Assembly (NCBI GenBank): GCA_026710865.1 | Contig: JAPOQG010000360.1 | Location: forward strand, 1-42,768 | From: Acidimicrobiaceae bacterium | GTDB taxonomy: Bacteria; Actinomycetota; Acidimicrobiia; Acidimicrobiales; Aldehydirespiratoraceae | DNA: 42,768 nt | Reading direction: 5' to 3' | Part shown: one piece after another, positions 1 to 8,149 of the stretch | How positions within the stretch are numbered: position 1 is the first letter of the stretch | Layout of the letters: every line of letters starts with the position of its first letter | Notes under the pieces: model-generated | Told to the model about the DNA's origin: nothing | What the model saw: only the letters and a program-made list of their open reading frames with translations | The model's database searches: none | Program-made: the position numbers and the translations under genes

Positions 1-402
1 CAGCAGCCTCTTGGCCCCCGCGGCCAGGAACAGGTCGGCCAGCAGCCGGGCCGAGATGGGTTCGCGCCCGGAGGCCTTGCGGTCCTGGCGGGCGTACCCG
101 TAGAAGGGGGCCACAACGGTTATCCGCTTGGCGGAGGCCCGCTTGGCTGCGTCGACCATGACGAGCTGCTCCACGATGGCGTCGTTGATCGAGCCGCCCT
201 CCCACTCGGCGTGGGTGCCGACGATGAAGGCGTCGCAGCCCCGGATCGACTCGCCGTAGCGGACGTGGATCTCGCCGTTGGCGAAGTTCTCGATGTGGCA
301 GGTGCCCAGCTTGACGCCGAGCTCCGCGCAGACGCTGGCGGCGAAGTCCTGACTGGACCGCCCCGACACGATCCGGAGCTCCTTGTTGGTCTGCTGCTTC
401 AT
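1..402 (-). CDS. prs: Ribose-phosphate pyrophosphokinase, N-terminal part (truncated by window edge)
   Basis: Reverse-strand translation MKQQTNKELRIVSGRSSQDFAASVCAELGVKLG...FANGEIHVRYGESIRGCDAFIVGTH...VVAPFYGYARQDRKASGREPISARLLADL is typical of Prs. Start CAT at 400-402. Not in the ORF track because it runs off the edge. Confidence 0.95.
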   Translation of the reverse strand, partial: MKQQTNKELRIVSGRSSQDFAASVCAELGVKLGTCHIENFANGEIHVRYGESIRGCDAFIVGTHAEWEGGSINDAIVEQLVMVDAAKRASAKRITVVAPFYGYARQDRKASGREPISARLLADLFLAAGAKRLL

Positions 403-470
403 GGCGCCCGGCATTGTAGGACGGCGCCGGCGCCGCGAGGCGACGCTGCGGGTCACCTCGGGGAATGTGC

Positions 471-542
471 TGGCCGGGCAGGACTCGAACCTGCAACATC
501 CGGAGCCAAAGTCCGACGTTCTGCCAGTTGAACTACCGGCCA
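471..542 (-). tRNA. tRNA-Gln (TTG)
   Basis: Reverse complement TGGCCGGTAGTTCAACTGGCAGAACGTCGGACTTTGGCTCCGGATGTTGCAGGTTCGAGTCCTGCCCGGCCA folds as a cloverleaf with GGTTCGAGTCC T-arm, acceptor pairing TGGCCGG/CCGGCCA and anticodon TTG. Confidence 0.95.
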
Positions 543-630
543 CCGCCGCCCGCACCGAGACGGACGGCTCGACTCACAATAGCCCTACAATTCGATGCCG
601 GCACTCGACCCGCCCCAGCGGAGGCAGCCG

Positions 631-933
631 ATGAGATACGAGCCGAGTCCGAAGCACAAGCCGATGCCTTCGCCCGGTCGCAGAGGCTCTGTCTGTCCGT
701 CGGATGTCGATGCCGATCGACTCCTCCAAGACAGTGTGCTCCACGGCCACAAGCGGTACGCCACTGACGGCGACCAGGCCTTCTGTGGACAGTGCCACGA
801 TCGGGCAAGGAGCTCCTGGCACGGCTATCCCATCGACTGGGACGACGTTCCGCCGAGGATCCTGCGAGACTGGCTGGACGAGGGCGCCGTGACACGACGC
901 ACTGTCAGGCAAGCGAGAAGGCGCAGAGGATGA
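631..933 (+). CDS. Small conserved-looking protein (about 100 aa), partner of the downstream ImmA/IrrE gene
   Basis: MRYEPSPKHKPMPSPGRRGSVCPSDVDADRLLQDSV..KRYATDGDQAFCGQCHDRARSSWHGYPIDWDDVPPRILRDWL; purine-rich gaggcag upstream; stop overlaps the next ATG (ATGA at 930-933). Confidence 0.75.
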   Translation: MRYEPSPKHKPMPSPGRRGSVCPSDVDADRLLQDSVLHGHKRYATDGDQAFCGQCHDRARSSWHGYPIDWDDVPPRILRDWLDEGAVTRRTVRQARRRRG

Positions 934-2492
934 GTGTCCGCTGGGAGAGGTTCGCCGGCGACACCGCGTCGTTCGCGGTGAGGCTCGCATTCCTTCATGA
1001 TCCGGACAAGGGTGCAGCTGCCTCGCCCGACATGGCCGAGAGTTGGGGTGCGTTCCAGATCTGGGTTCGCGGGGTGAACCTGTGCGCCCACGCGGACAGC
1101 GGCGAGACGCTGCACTCCTCCCATTGGTATCTCCTGCCGATACTCGAATGGCTGAGCGCCAACTGGGATCCCCTCCTGCACGAGGAGCGGCCGCCTGCGG
1201 CAACGCCGTCCATTCGCACGGCTGCCGAGGCGGGTGGGATGGCGTCAGCAATGGCGCTCGACGCCTCGGGCGACGCCGGCGCGCTCGCCGACCGTGAGGG
1301 GCAGTGGGAGTGGAACCGGCGTCACGCTCTGCGCACCGCCCGCGATGGCGGCATCGTTCCGGATGTGCGCTTCCGGCGCCTCAGGGACCGGGTGGAGATC
1401 TCGTGGACGGCCGCCCGATTCGCCGGGGCCGAGGGAATCGACTTCCTGTCGCCTGACGGGACCGAGTATGCGGCTCCCGCGGCAGTCGCGGAGCCGCTCC
1501 ATGAAGTCCTGGCGTGCGCAGCGGAGTGGCTGCAGAAGCGGTTGCCCGCGTCGGAGCGCTGCCGAGCCCTCGTTGATTCCGTCGGATCGCTGAGATCGGT
1601 GGAGCGGACCGAGGAGCGCTCCGCTTGGATCGCTGGTCTGGGAACCGCCTGGGACCGCATCGATGAACGCTGGAGGGAGCTGCGGGATCTCGGCCGGTCG
1701 CTCGGGAGCTCGAAGGCCTTTGAGGCGGCGTTCGGCTCTGGACGGTCGAACGACGTCGTTGTCGAAGGGAGCTGCGGTGCCGCTCTCCTGTTCGGATCGG
1801 TGAGCCCGACCATCACTGGGGACGATGCCACAGAACTGGCGCGACTCCTGCTCGACGCGTACGACCCGTCCCCGGTCGACGGCCTCGCTGACCTGTCCTT
1901 CGACGAGCCGATCGATCCGTCGCTGCGGCCATGGACGCATGGCTATCTGCTCGCCGATGACCTGCTCGACAGGATCGGGGATGAATTCGCGGGGTCGAGG
2001 GTGGACGTCGAAGCGCTCCTGGACAGAAGGGGCGTCAGCCTGTCCGAGGTCCGCCTCGACGACCCGGACCTTCGCGCCGTCGCCTTCGTGGGCGGAGAGC
2101 ACCCGCCCACGATCGTGCTCAACTCGAACCATCGGTCGGCGGGCTCGGCGCGGGCGAGACGGTTCACGCTGGCTCATGAGCTGTGCCACCTCCTGCACGA
2201 CCGCTCGCACGGCACTCGCCTGGCGATGGCCAGCGGACCATGGGCGCCCAAGGCGATCGAGCAGCGCGCCAACGCGTTCGCTGCCTGGCTGCTCATGCCG
2301 CCCGACTCGTTGAACTCTGCGATCGCCGGCGCCGAGAGCCCCATCGACTCGCCCGAAGGCGTGTCGGCCGTCGCCGGCCGTCTCGACGTGAGCAGGGCGA
2401 CCCTCGTCGAACATCTCTGCAATCTCGGGTACATCCACGAGGAGGCTCGAGACGAGCTCCGTCCCCGCGTCGGAGAGTCGGGGAGCCGCTGA
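930..2492 (+). CDS. ImmA/IrrE family metallopeptidase with a long N-terminal region
   Basis: C-terminal domain contains RRFTLAHELCHLLHD (HExxH zinc site) and EQRANAFAAWLLMP, typical of ImmA/IrrE peptidases. ATG at 930 overlaps the upstream stop. Confidence 0.85.
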   Translation: MSVRWERFAGDTASFAVRLAFLHDPDKGAAASPDMAESWGAFQIWVRGVNLCAHADSGETLHSSHWYLLPILEWLSANWDPLLHEERPPAATPSIRTAAEAGGMASAMALDASGDAGALADREGQWEWNRRHALRTARDGGIVPDVRFRRLRDRVEISWTAARFAGAEGIDFLSPDGTEYAAPAAVAEPLHEVLACAAEWLQKRLPASERCRALVDSVGSLRSVERTEERSAWIAGLGTAWDRIDERWRELRDLGRSLGSSKAFEAAFGSGRSNDVVVEGSCGAALLFGSVSPTITGDDATELARLLLDAYDPSPVDGLADLSFDEPIDPSLRPWTHGYLLADDLLDRIGDEFAGSRVDVEALLDRRGVSLSEVRLDDPDLRAVAFVGGEHPPTIVLNSNHRSAGSARARRFTLAHELCHLLHDRSHGTRLAMASGPWAPKAIEQRANAFAAWLLMPPDSLNSAIAGAESPIDSPEGVSAVAGRLDVSRATLVEHLCNLGYIHEEARDELRPRVGESGSR

Positions 2493-2588
2493 AGCGAGCG
2501 TTAGCCCGCTCGGCCTCCTGGCCGCCGATGCCGGCGATCATCGACGCGATGCGTGTTCGGGCGCCGGGGCCGGTAGCGTTCTCCCCTC

Positions 2589-2681
2589 GTGGGATCGCTC
2601 ATCAAGAAGCGCCGCAAGCGCATGCGCAAGAAGAAGCACAAGAAGATGCTTCGGCGCACCCGCCATCAGCGGCGCAAGTAG
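2589..2681 (+). CDS. bS22-like / AURKAIP1-COX24 domain small ribosomal protein (30 aa)
   Basis: GTG start; MGSLIKKRRKRMRKKKHKKMLRRTRHQRRK, strongly like the actinobacterial MGSVIKKRRKRM.KKKH.K.LRRTR.QRRK family. Too short for the ORF track. Confidence 0.9.
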   Translation: MGSLIKKRRKRMRKKKHKKMLRRTRHQRRK

Positions 2682-2699
2682 CCCCTTCCGCGCAAGTTC

Positions 2700-3446
2700 T
2701 CAGCCCTCACGCCGATTGCGGGAACTCTCGGTCGTGGTCGCCACCACGCGGTTCGGGCCGGGATGGGCGCCGGCCACGAACCAGGTGCTGCCGCTTCCCG
2801 CCAGCCGCGGGACCTGCCCGGTGGAGTCGCCGAGCTCGTCGCGCCACGCCGCCAGCTCCGGCGCCACCCGCAGCGCGGCAGCCTCCAGGTCGTTGCCGCT
2901 GGGTCCCGCCGGTCCCCCGAGCTCGTCCCATGCCGCGTAGACCGCCGCGGTGCTGCATGACAGCGGCACCAGCAACAGGGTGTACTGCTCGCGCACGTAG
3001 GCAAGCGGCTCGACGACCTCCCCGATGCCGCGCACCCGGGCCCGGCCGCCGCTCAAGCAGAAGGCCACGTCCGCGCCTATGGAGGCCGCCCGCACGGTGT
3101 CGGTGAAGCCGGCCCAGCGCAGCACCGCGGCCGCGTCGGCGGACCCGCCGCCCAATCCGGCGCCGGCCGGGATCCGCTTGTGGACGGTGACCCGGGCGCG
3201 GCGTCCGGCCAGGGCCAGAGCACGCACGACGAGGTTGCCGGCCGCCGGCGGCACGGCCGGAAAGTCGTCGCCCGCGGCGTCGAGCATCCGCACATCGGCC
3301 GCGCCCCCGGAGCTCGGGCGGATCTCCAGCCGGTCGCAGAGGTCCAGCGTCGCCATCTCGGCGTCGATCTCGTGGTAGCCGTCGTCGCGCACGCCGGTGA
3401 TGCGCAGACTCAGGGTCAGCTTGGCCGGCGCCAGTGCCTCGATCAC
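2700..3446 (-). CDS. ispE: 4-diphosphocytidyl-2-C-methyl-D-erythritol kinase
   Basis: APAKLTLSLRITGVRDDGYHEIDAEM.. and KRIPAGAGLGGGSADAAAVLR GHMP-kinase motifs. Confidence 0.95.
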   Translation of the reverse strand: MIEALAPAKLTLSLRITGVRDDGYHEIDAEMATLDLCDRLEIRPSSGGAADVRMLDAAGDDFPAVPPAAGNLVVRALALAGRRARVTVHKRIPAGAGLGGGSADAAAVLRWAGFTDTVRAASIGADVAFCLSGGRARVRGIGEVVEPLAYVREQYTLLLVPLSCSTAAVYAAWDELGGPAGPSGNDLEAAALRVAPELAAWRDELGDSTGQVPRLAGSGSTWFVAGAHPGPNRVVATTTESSRNRREG

Positions 3447-3573
3447 GCCGAGAAGCTACTTCCGGACCGGGCGGTGGCGCACCCTGCGGCCGCGCCGGCA
3501 GCGAGCAGGATCGGGCCGCAGGCCCCCGCTGCCTCTAGAGTCCACGGGTCGCAGTCGAGACAAGGAGACCGCC

Positions 3574-5880
3574 GTGGCCTCAGGATCGTTCATGGGCAAC
3601 GCCGTGCTCCGGCGAGAGGACCCCGACCTGCTCACCGGCACCGCTCGATACGTGGGCGACATGTCGCCTCCGGGAACGGCTCATCTGGCCTTCGTGCGGT
3701 CGGTGATGGCCCACGCCGACATCGCAGCCATCGACACCGAGGCGGCCAGGGCCGCTCCGGGCGTCGTCGACGTGCTGACCGGGTCGGACGTGCCCATCGG
3801 CCCGCAGCCCCAGTTCGTGATGCTGCCGCCGGAGCTCAGCCGCCGGCCGCTGGCCGACAAGGCCCGCTATGTGGGCGACCCGATCGCGGTGGTGGTGGCC
3901 GAGACCCGGGAGGCGGCCGTCGACGCGGCCGAGTTGGTCGAGGTGGACTACGAGCCGCTCGACGCGGTGACCGACCCGTTCGAGGCCCTCGAAGCGGGCG
4001 CACCGGTGATCATCGAGGCCCACGGATCGAACCTGGCCACGCAGTTCTCCACTCCCGCCGACCCCGAAGCGATGTCGGGCCACGACCTGACGGTGAGGGC
4101 GCGCATAGTCAACCACCGCATGTCGGGGGCGCCCATCGAGCCGTCGGTGGTCCTGGCCGCGCCCGGCAACGGCGACCGCGCCGAAGGTTTGACGGTGTGG
4201 TGCACCACCCAGCGACCCCACGAGGTTCGCAACGTCGTGGCCGCGGCCCTGGAGGCGCAGCCGGAGGATGTGCGGGTGGTCGCCCCCGCTGTCGGCGGCG
4301 GCTTCGGCTCCAAGGCCCCCGCCTACCCGGAGTTCATCGTGGCGGCATGGCTGGCCCGGCATCTGGACCGGCCGGTGAAGTGGACCGAGACCCGCAGCGA
4401 GAACCTGGTCAACATGACCCAGGGGAGGGACTACGTCAACGACGTGGAACTCGGCTTGAGCGCCGACGGGACGTTCCGCTGGATCAGGATCAAGGCCACC
4501 ACCAACACGGGCGCCTACCCCGGCATCGGCGCGTTCCTGCCGTTCTTCACGATGCTGATGGCCTCGGGCCCCTACCGCATGGGCGCGGTCCACTACGAGG
4601 CGGTCGCGGCAGTCACCAACACCACCCCGGTGGCCGCCTTCCGGGGGGCGGGCCGACCCGAGGCGACCGTGTGCCTGGAGCGGATCATCGACATGGCCGC
4701 GGCCGAGTTGGGCATCGACCCCGCGGAGCTGCGGCGCCGCAACCTGCTCGCGCCCGGCGACTTCCCGCTGACGACGCCCACCGGCGCCAACATGGACTGC
4801 GGCGAGTACGAGCGCGCCCTCGACCTGGCCCTGGAGACGGCCCGATACGAGGAGCTGAGAGCCGAGCAGGCCCGCCGGCGCTCGGCCGGTGACCGCCGGC
4901 TGATGGGCATCGGCGTGTCGACCTACGTGGAGATAACCGCGGTCGGGCTGTTCGAGGAGTTCGGATCGGTCACCGTCGAGCTCGACGGCACGGTCACCGC
5001 CAGGGTGGGCACCGCCTCGCACGGCCAGGGGCACGCCACCGCCTTCTCCCAGATCCTGGGCGAGGTGCTGGGCGTGCCCGCCGAGCAGGCCCGGGTCATC
5101 CACAGCGACACCGCCGAGGTCCCCAGGGGCACCGGCACGGTGGCGTCGCGGTCGCTGCAGATCGGCGGCAGCGCGGTGTGGACCGCAGCCACCGAGGTCC
5201 TCGACACCGCCCGCCGGCTGGCCGCCGACCTGCTCGAGGCCGACGTCGACGACATCGTCGTGGCCCCCGGCGGCCTCGCCCCCGCGGGCGTGCCGGCCCG
5301 GACGGTGTCGTGGGCCGAGCTCGCCGCGGCCGCGTCCGCCGAGGACCTGCCCGAAGGCGTCGAGCCCGGCGGGCTGGCCGCCGAGACCGACTTCAACCAG
5401 GGCGAGTCCAGCTACCCATTCGGTGCCCACGTGTCGGTGGTCGAGGTCGACGCAGACACCGGCGAGGCCCGGTCCGTGCGCCATGTGGCGGTGGACGACT
5501 GCGGCCGCATCCTCAACCCGGTGCTCGTGGAGGGGCAGGTGCACGGCGGCGTGGCCACGGGCATCTCGCAGGCGCTGTACGAGGAGACCACCTACGACTC
5601 GGACGGCAACCCCCGCAACACCAACTTCGCCGACTACGCCATACCGGCCGCCTCCGAGCTCCCCCGGATGGAGACGGCCCACACCGAGACGCCGACGCCT
5701 CTCAACCCGCTCGGCGCCAAGGGCGTCGGCGAGTCGGGCACGATCGGCTCGACCCCGGCGGTGCAGTCGGCGGTGCTCGACGCTCTGGCGCCTCTCGGAG
5801 TCGCCCACCTGGACATGCCCTACACGCCCCAGCGGGTCTGGCGGGCCATCGCCGCAGCCGAGTCGGCGGCAACGTCTTGA
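3574..5880 (+). CDS. Xanthine dehydrogenase / CoxL-like molybdopterin-binding subunit
   Basis: Translation contains LLTGTARYVGDM, VGGGFGSKAPAYPEF, AFRGAGRPEA and LGAKGVGESG (catalytic Glu motif). GTG start at 3574 preceded by AAGGAG. AFRGAGR suggests a form-II-like CoxL rather than canonical CO dehydrogenase. Confidence 0.9.
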   Translation: MASGSFMGNAVLRREDPDLLTGTARYVGDMSPPGTAHLAFVRSVMAHADIAAIDTEAARAAPGVVDVLTGSDVPIGPQPQFVMLPPELSRRPLADKARYVGDPIAVVVAETREAAVDAAELVEVDYEPLDAVTDPFEALEAGAPVIIEAHGSNLATQFSTPADPEAMSGHDLTVRARIVNHRMSGAPIEPSVVLAAPGNGDRAEGLTVWCTTQRPHEVRNVVAAALEAQPEDVRVVAPAVGGGFGSKAPAYPEFIVAAWLARHLDRPVKWTETRSENLVNMTQGRDYVNDVELGLSADGTFRWIRIKATTNTGAYPGIGAFLPFFTMLMASGPYRMGAVHYEAVAAVTNTTPVAAFRGAGRPEATVCLERIIDMAAAELGIDPAELRRRNLLAPGDFPLTTPTGANMDCGEYERALDLALETARYEELRAEQARRRSAGDRRLMGIGVSTYVEITAVGLFEEFGSVTVELDGTVTARVGTASHGQGHATAFSQILGEVLGVPAEQARVIHSDTAEVPRGTGTVASRSLQIGGSAVWTAATEVLDTARRLAADLLEADVDDIVVAPGGLAPAGVPARTVSWAELAAAASAEDLPEGVEPGGLAAETDFNQGESSYPFGAHVSVVEVDADTGEARSVRHVAVDDCGRILNPVLVEGQVHGGVATGISQALYEETTYDSDGNPRNTNFADYAIPAASELPRMETAHTETPTPLNPLGAKGVGESGTIGSTPAVQSAVLDALAPLGVAHLDMPYTPQRVWRAIAAAESAATS

Positions 5881-5893
5881 GAGACTCCGAGTT

Positions 5894-6691
5894 CTAGCCG
5901 GTCGCTCGGGCCAGGCCGATCCACTCGTCCACGGTCAACGCCTCCGGGCGGGACGACGGATCCACGCCGGCGGCCGCGAAGCTCTCCGGTGCCGCGAGCC
6001 CGGCCAGCGAGCGGCGCAGCATCTTGCGCCGCTGACCGAACCCGGTCCGCACGAGGAGCTCGAATCTCGCGTCGGCCGCGGGCGCGCCCGGCGAGACGCA
6101 GCCCGCATGGCGCTCGATGCGCACCACCACCGACTCGACCTTCGGCTGTGGCCGGAACACCGAGGCCGGGACCCTCGCCACCACCCGCGCCGTCCCCCTG
6201 CGCTCGACCAGCACGCTGGGGATGCCCCGCGACCTCGACCCCGGCCGAGCCGCCAGGCGCTCCCCCACCTCGCGCTGCACCATCACGACCATCGTCTCTA
6301 TGGCCCCGACGTCGCGCAGCAGGTCCAGGATCAGCGGCGTGGCGATGTTGTACGGCAGGTTGGCCACCAGCATCCACCGGTCCGAGCCCTGCAGGACCTC
6401 GACGAAGTCCAGCCCCGAGGCGTCCCCCTCCACCACTTCGACGCTTCGGGCGCCCGCCTCCGCGACAACCGTGCGCAGCGCGGCCGCCAATCCGGGGTCG
6501 ACCTCCACCGCCCGCACCGACGCACCGGTCTCGGCCAGCGCCAGGGTGAGCGAGCCCAGGCCGGCGCCGATCTCCAGCACGTGATCCGCCGGGCCCGCGC
6601 CTGCGAGCCGGGCGATCCGTCGCACCGTGTTCGGGTCCGTCACGAAGTTCTGACCGAGGGACCGGCGCGGCGACACGTCGAAGCGGTCCAT
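5894..6691 (-). CDS. rsmA: 16S rRNA (adenine1518/1519-N6)-dimethyltransferase
   Basis: DVSPRRSLGQNFVTDPNTVRRIARLAG..VLEIGAGLGSLTLALAETG..VANLPYNIATPLILDLL. ATG at 6691; the reading frame continues upstream as LTHTHSGLQAL, so a CTG start near 6724 is possible. Confidence 0.93.
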   Translation of the reverse strand: MDRFDVSPRRSLGQNFVTDPNTVRRIARLAGAGPADHVLEIGAGLGSLTLALAETGASVRAVEVDPGLAAALRTVVAEAGARSVEVVEGDASGLDFVEVLQGSDRWMLVANLPYNIATPLILDLLRDVGAIETMVVMVQREVGERLAARPGSRSRGIPSVLVERRGTARVVARVPASVFRPQPKVESVVVRIERHAGCVSPGAPAADARFELLVRTGFGQRRKMLRRSLAGLAAPESFAAAGVDPSSRPEALTVDEWIGLARATG

Positions 6692-6720
6692 CAGCGCCTG
6701 CAACCCCGAATGCGTGTGGG

Positions 6721-7377
6721 TCAGGAGGGCAGCCTCTTCTTGCAGGTGGGCCAGGGATCCCAGCCGTTTATCTCGTAGAGCTTGTAGGCCATCTTGTCCT
6801 GGTCCGGCGGCGAGGCATCGATGGGATCGACCGCGACCAGCTCCGGATAGTGCATCCCAGCCACCCAGTTCCACGTGCTCTTCGAGAACTGGTATGCGCC
6901 GCGGTACCGGCGGCTGGAGCTGATGGCCCGGTAGTTCTGCGTCGACTCGCACTGCCGGAGAGCATGCCACTGCGCTTCTGTCGTCCCCGCCGGGATCGGG
7001 TGCTCGATCTCCCCATCCCCAGTGGTCGTCGGCGGCGGCTGGGTCGTCGTGGTCGGCGGTTGGGTCGTCGTGGTCGGCGTGGCCCTCGTGGTCCTCGTGG
7101 TTGTCGCAGCCGTGGTCGTGGTCGTGCTGGTCGTCGTCCTGGCCTGGTTGGCCAGCTCCTCGGCTCGGCGCAGAGCCTCCTCCCGGGCGCGCCTGCGAGC
7201 CTCGCTCCACCTCCTCGCCCGATCCTCGAAGTCCTCCACCTCCGCGGCCTCGTCCTCGTCGACGCCGCCGGTCGGCGTCGAGGTCTGGGCCAATGCGGGG
7301 CCGGCGACGGCGGCCAGCAGCACGAGCGCGGCCACCGCCGCCAGGGCCGGCCGGACACGGCGGTCAGACGACGACAT
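6721..7377 (-). CDS. Secreted transglycosylase-like (Rpf-type) protein with Thr-rich linker
   Basis: Signal peptide MSSSDRRVRPALAAVAALVLLAAVAGPALAQT, linker TTTSTTTTTAATTTRTT..., C-terminal WHALRQCESTQNYRAISSSRRYRGAYQFSKSTWNWVAG. Sits between tatD and rsmA, the position of rpfB in Mycobacterium. Confidence 0.85.
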   Translation of the reverse strand: MSSSDRRVRPALAAVAALVLLAAVAGPALAQTSTPTGGVDEDEAAEVEDFEDRARRWSEARRRAREEALRRAEELANQARTTTSTTTTTAATTTRTTRATPTTTTQPPTTTTQPPPTTTGDGEIEHPIPAGTTEAQWHALRQCESTQNYRAISSSRRYRGAYQFSKSTWNWVAGMHYPELVAVDPIDASPPDQDKMAYKLYEINGWDPWPTCKKRLPS

Positions 7378-8143
7378 CCGAACCCTCTCCATCGAGTCCG
7401 TAGAAGGCCCGGGTCGTCCGGAAGGTGGCCGCCTCCACCTCCGATACGTCGAGTCCCTTCGTCGCGGCCACCGCTGCGCCCACCACCGGAACAAGCGCAG
7501 GGCGGTTCTGGCGGCCGCGGTGGGGCACGGGAGCCAGGTAGGGACTGTCGGTCTCGACCAGCAGGCGATCGAGCGGGCACACCCGGGCCGCGTCGCGCAC
7601 CTCGTCGGCCTTGGGGAAGGTGACGATCCCCGAGAAGGAGAGCACCGCGCCCCGGCGCAGGCACTCCTCAGCCTCGTCGGGCCCGCCCGTGAAGCAGTGC
7701 ATCACGGTCCGGGACGGCACTCCCTCGCGGTCGAGCACCGACAGGGTGTCCTCCCAGGCCGACCGGGAGTGGACCACCAGCGGCAGGCCGCGCCGGTTCG
7801 CCAGCTCCACCTGGGCAGCGAAGACCCGACGCTGCACCGGGCGCGGCGAATGGTCGTAGTGATAGTCGAGGCCCGTCTCCCCCACGGCCACCACGCCATC
7901 ATGCCCCAACAGGGCCTCCAGCCCATCGGTGCCGCTGGAGGCCTCATGGGGATGCACGCCGGCGGTGGCCCACACCCCGTCGTGGGACTCGGCGACCGCG
8001 ATCGCCCGCCGGGAGTCCCCCACGTCGGTGCCGACGTTGACAAGCACGCCGACGCCTGCCGAGCGGGCATCGGAGATCACCTCGGCGGCCGCGTCGCCGG
8101 CCGGGAGGTGGCAGTGATGATCGGCCCAGGCCACGTCAGCCAC
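7364..8143 (-). CDS. tatD: TatD family metal-dependent hydrolase
   Basis: WADHHCHL..ATAGVHPHEA..VAVGETGLDYHYDHSPRPVQRRVFAAQVELA..VETDSPYLAPVPHRGRQNRP; GTG start. Confidence 0.95.
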   Translation of the reverse strand: MADVAWADHHCHLPAGDAAAEVISDARSAGVGVLVNVGTDVGDSRRAIAVAESHDGVWATAGVHPHEASSGTDGLEALLGHDGVVAVGETGLDYHYDHSPRPVQRRVFAAQVELANRRGLPLVVHSRSAWEDTLSVLDREGVPSRTVMHCFTGGPDEAEECLRRGAVLSFSGIVTFPKADEVRDAARVCPLDRLLVETDSPYLAPVPHRGRQNRPALVPVVGAAVAATKGLDVSEVEAATFRTTRAFYGLDGEGSDVVV

Positions 8144-8149
8144 CCCTCC

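Noticed and set aside
2493-2520. Possible remnant of repeat core 1 (cccgctcggcctcc) after the ImmA/IrrE gene
   Set aside because: Only about 13 bp matches copy C/D; could be chance at this base composition.
3580-5808. 742-aa minus-strand ORF antisense to the CoxL-like gene
   Set aside because: Frame-complement artefact of high-GC codon usage; no domain signal.
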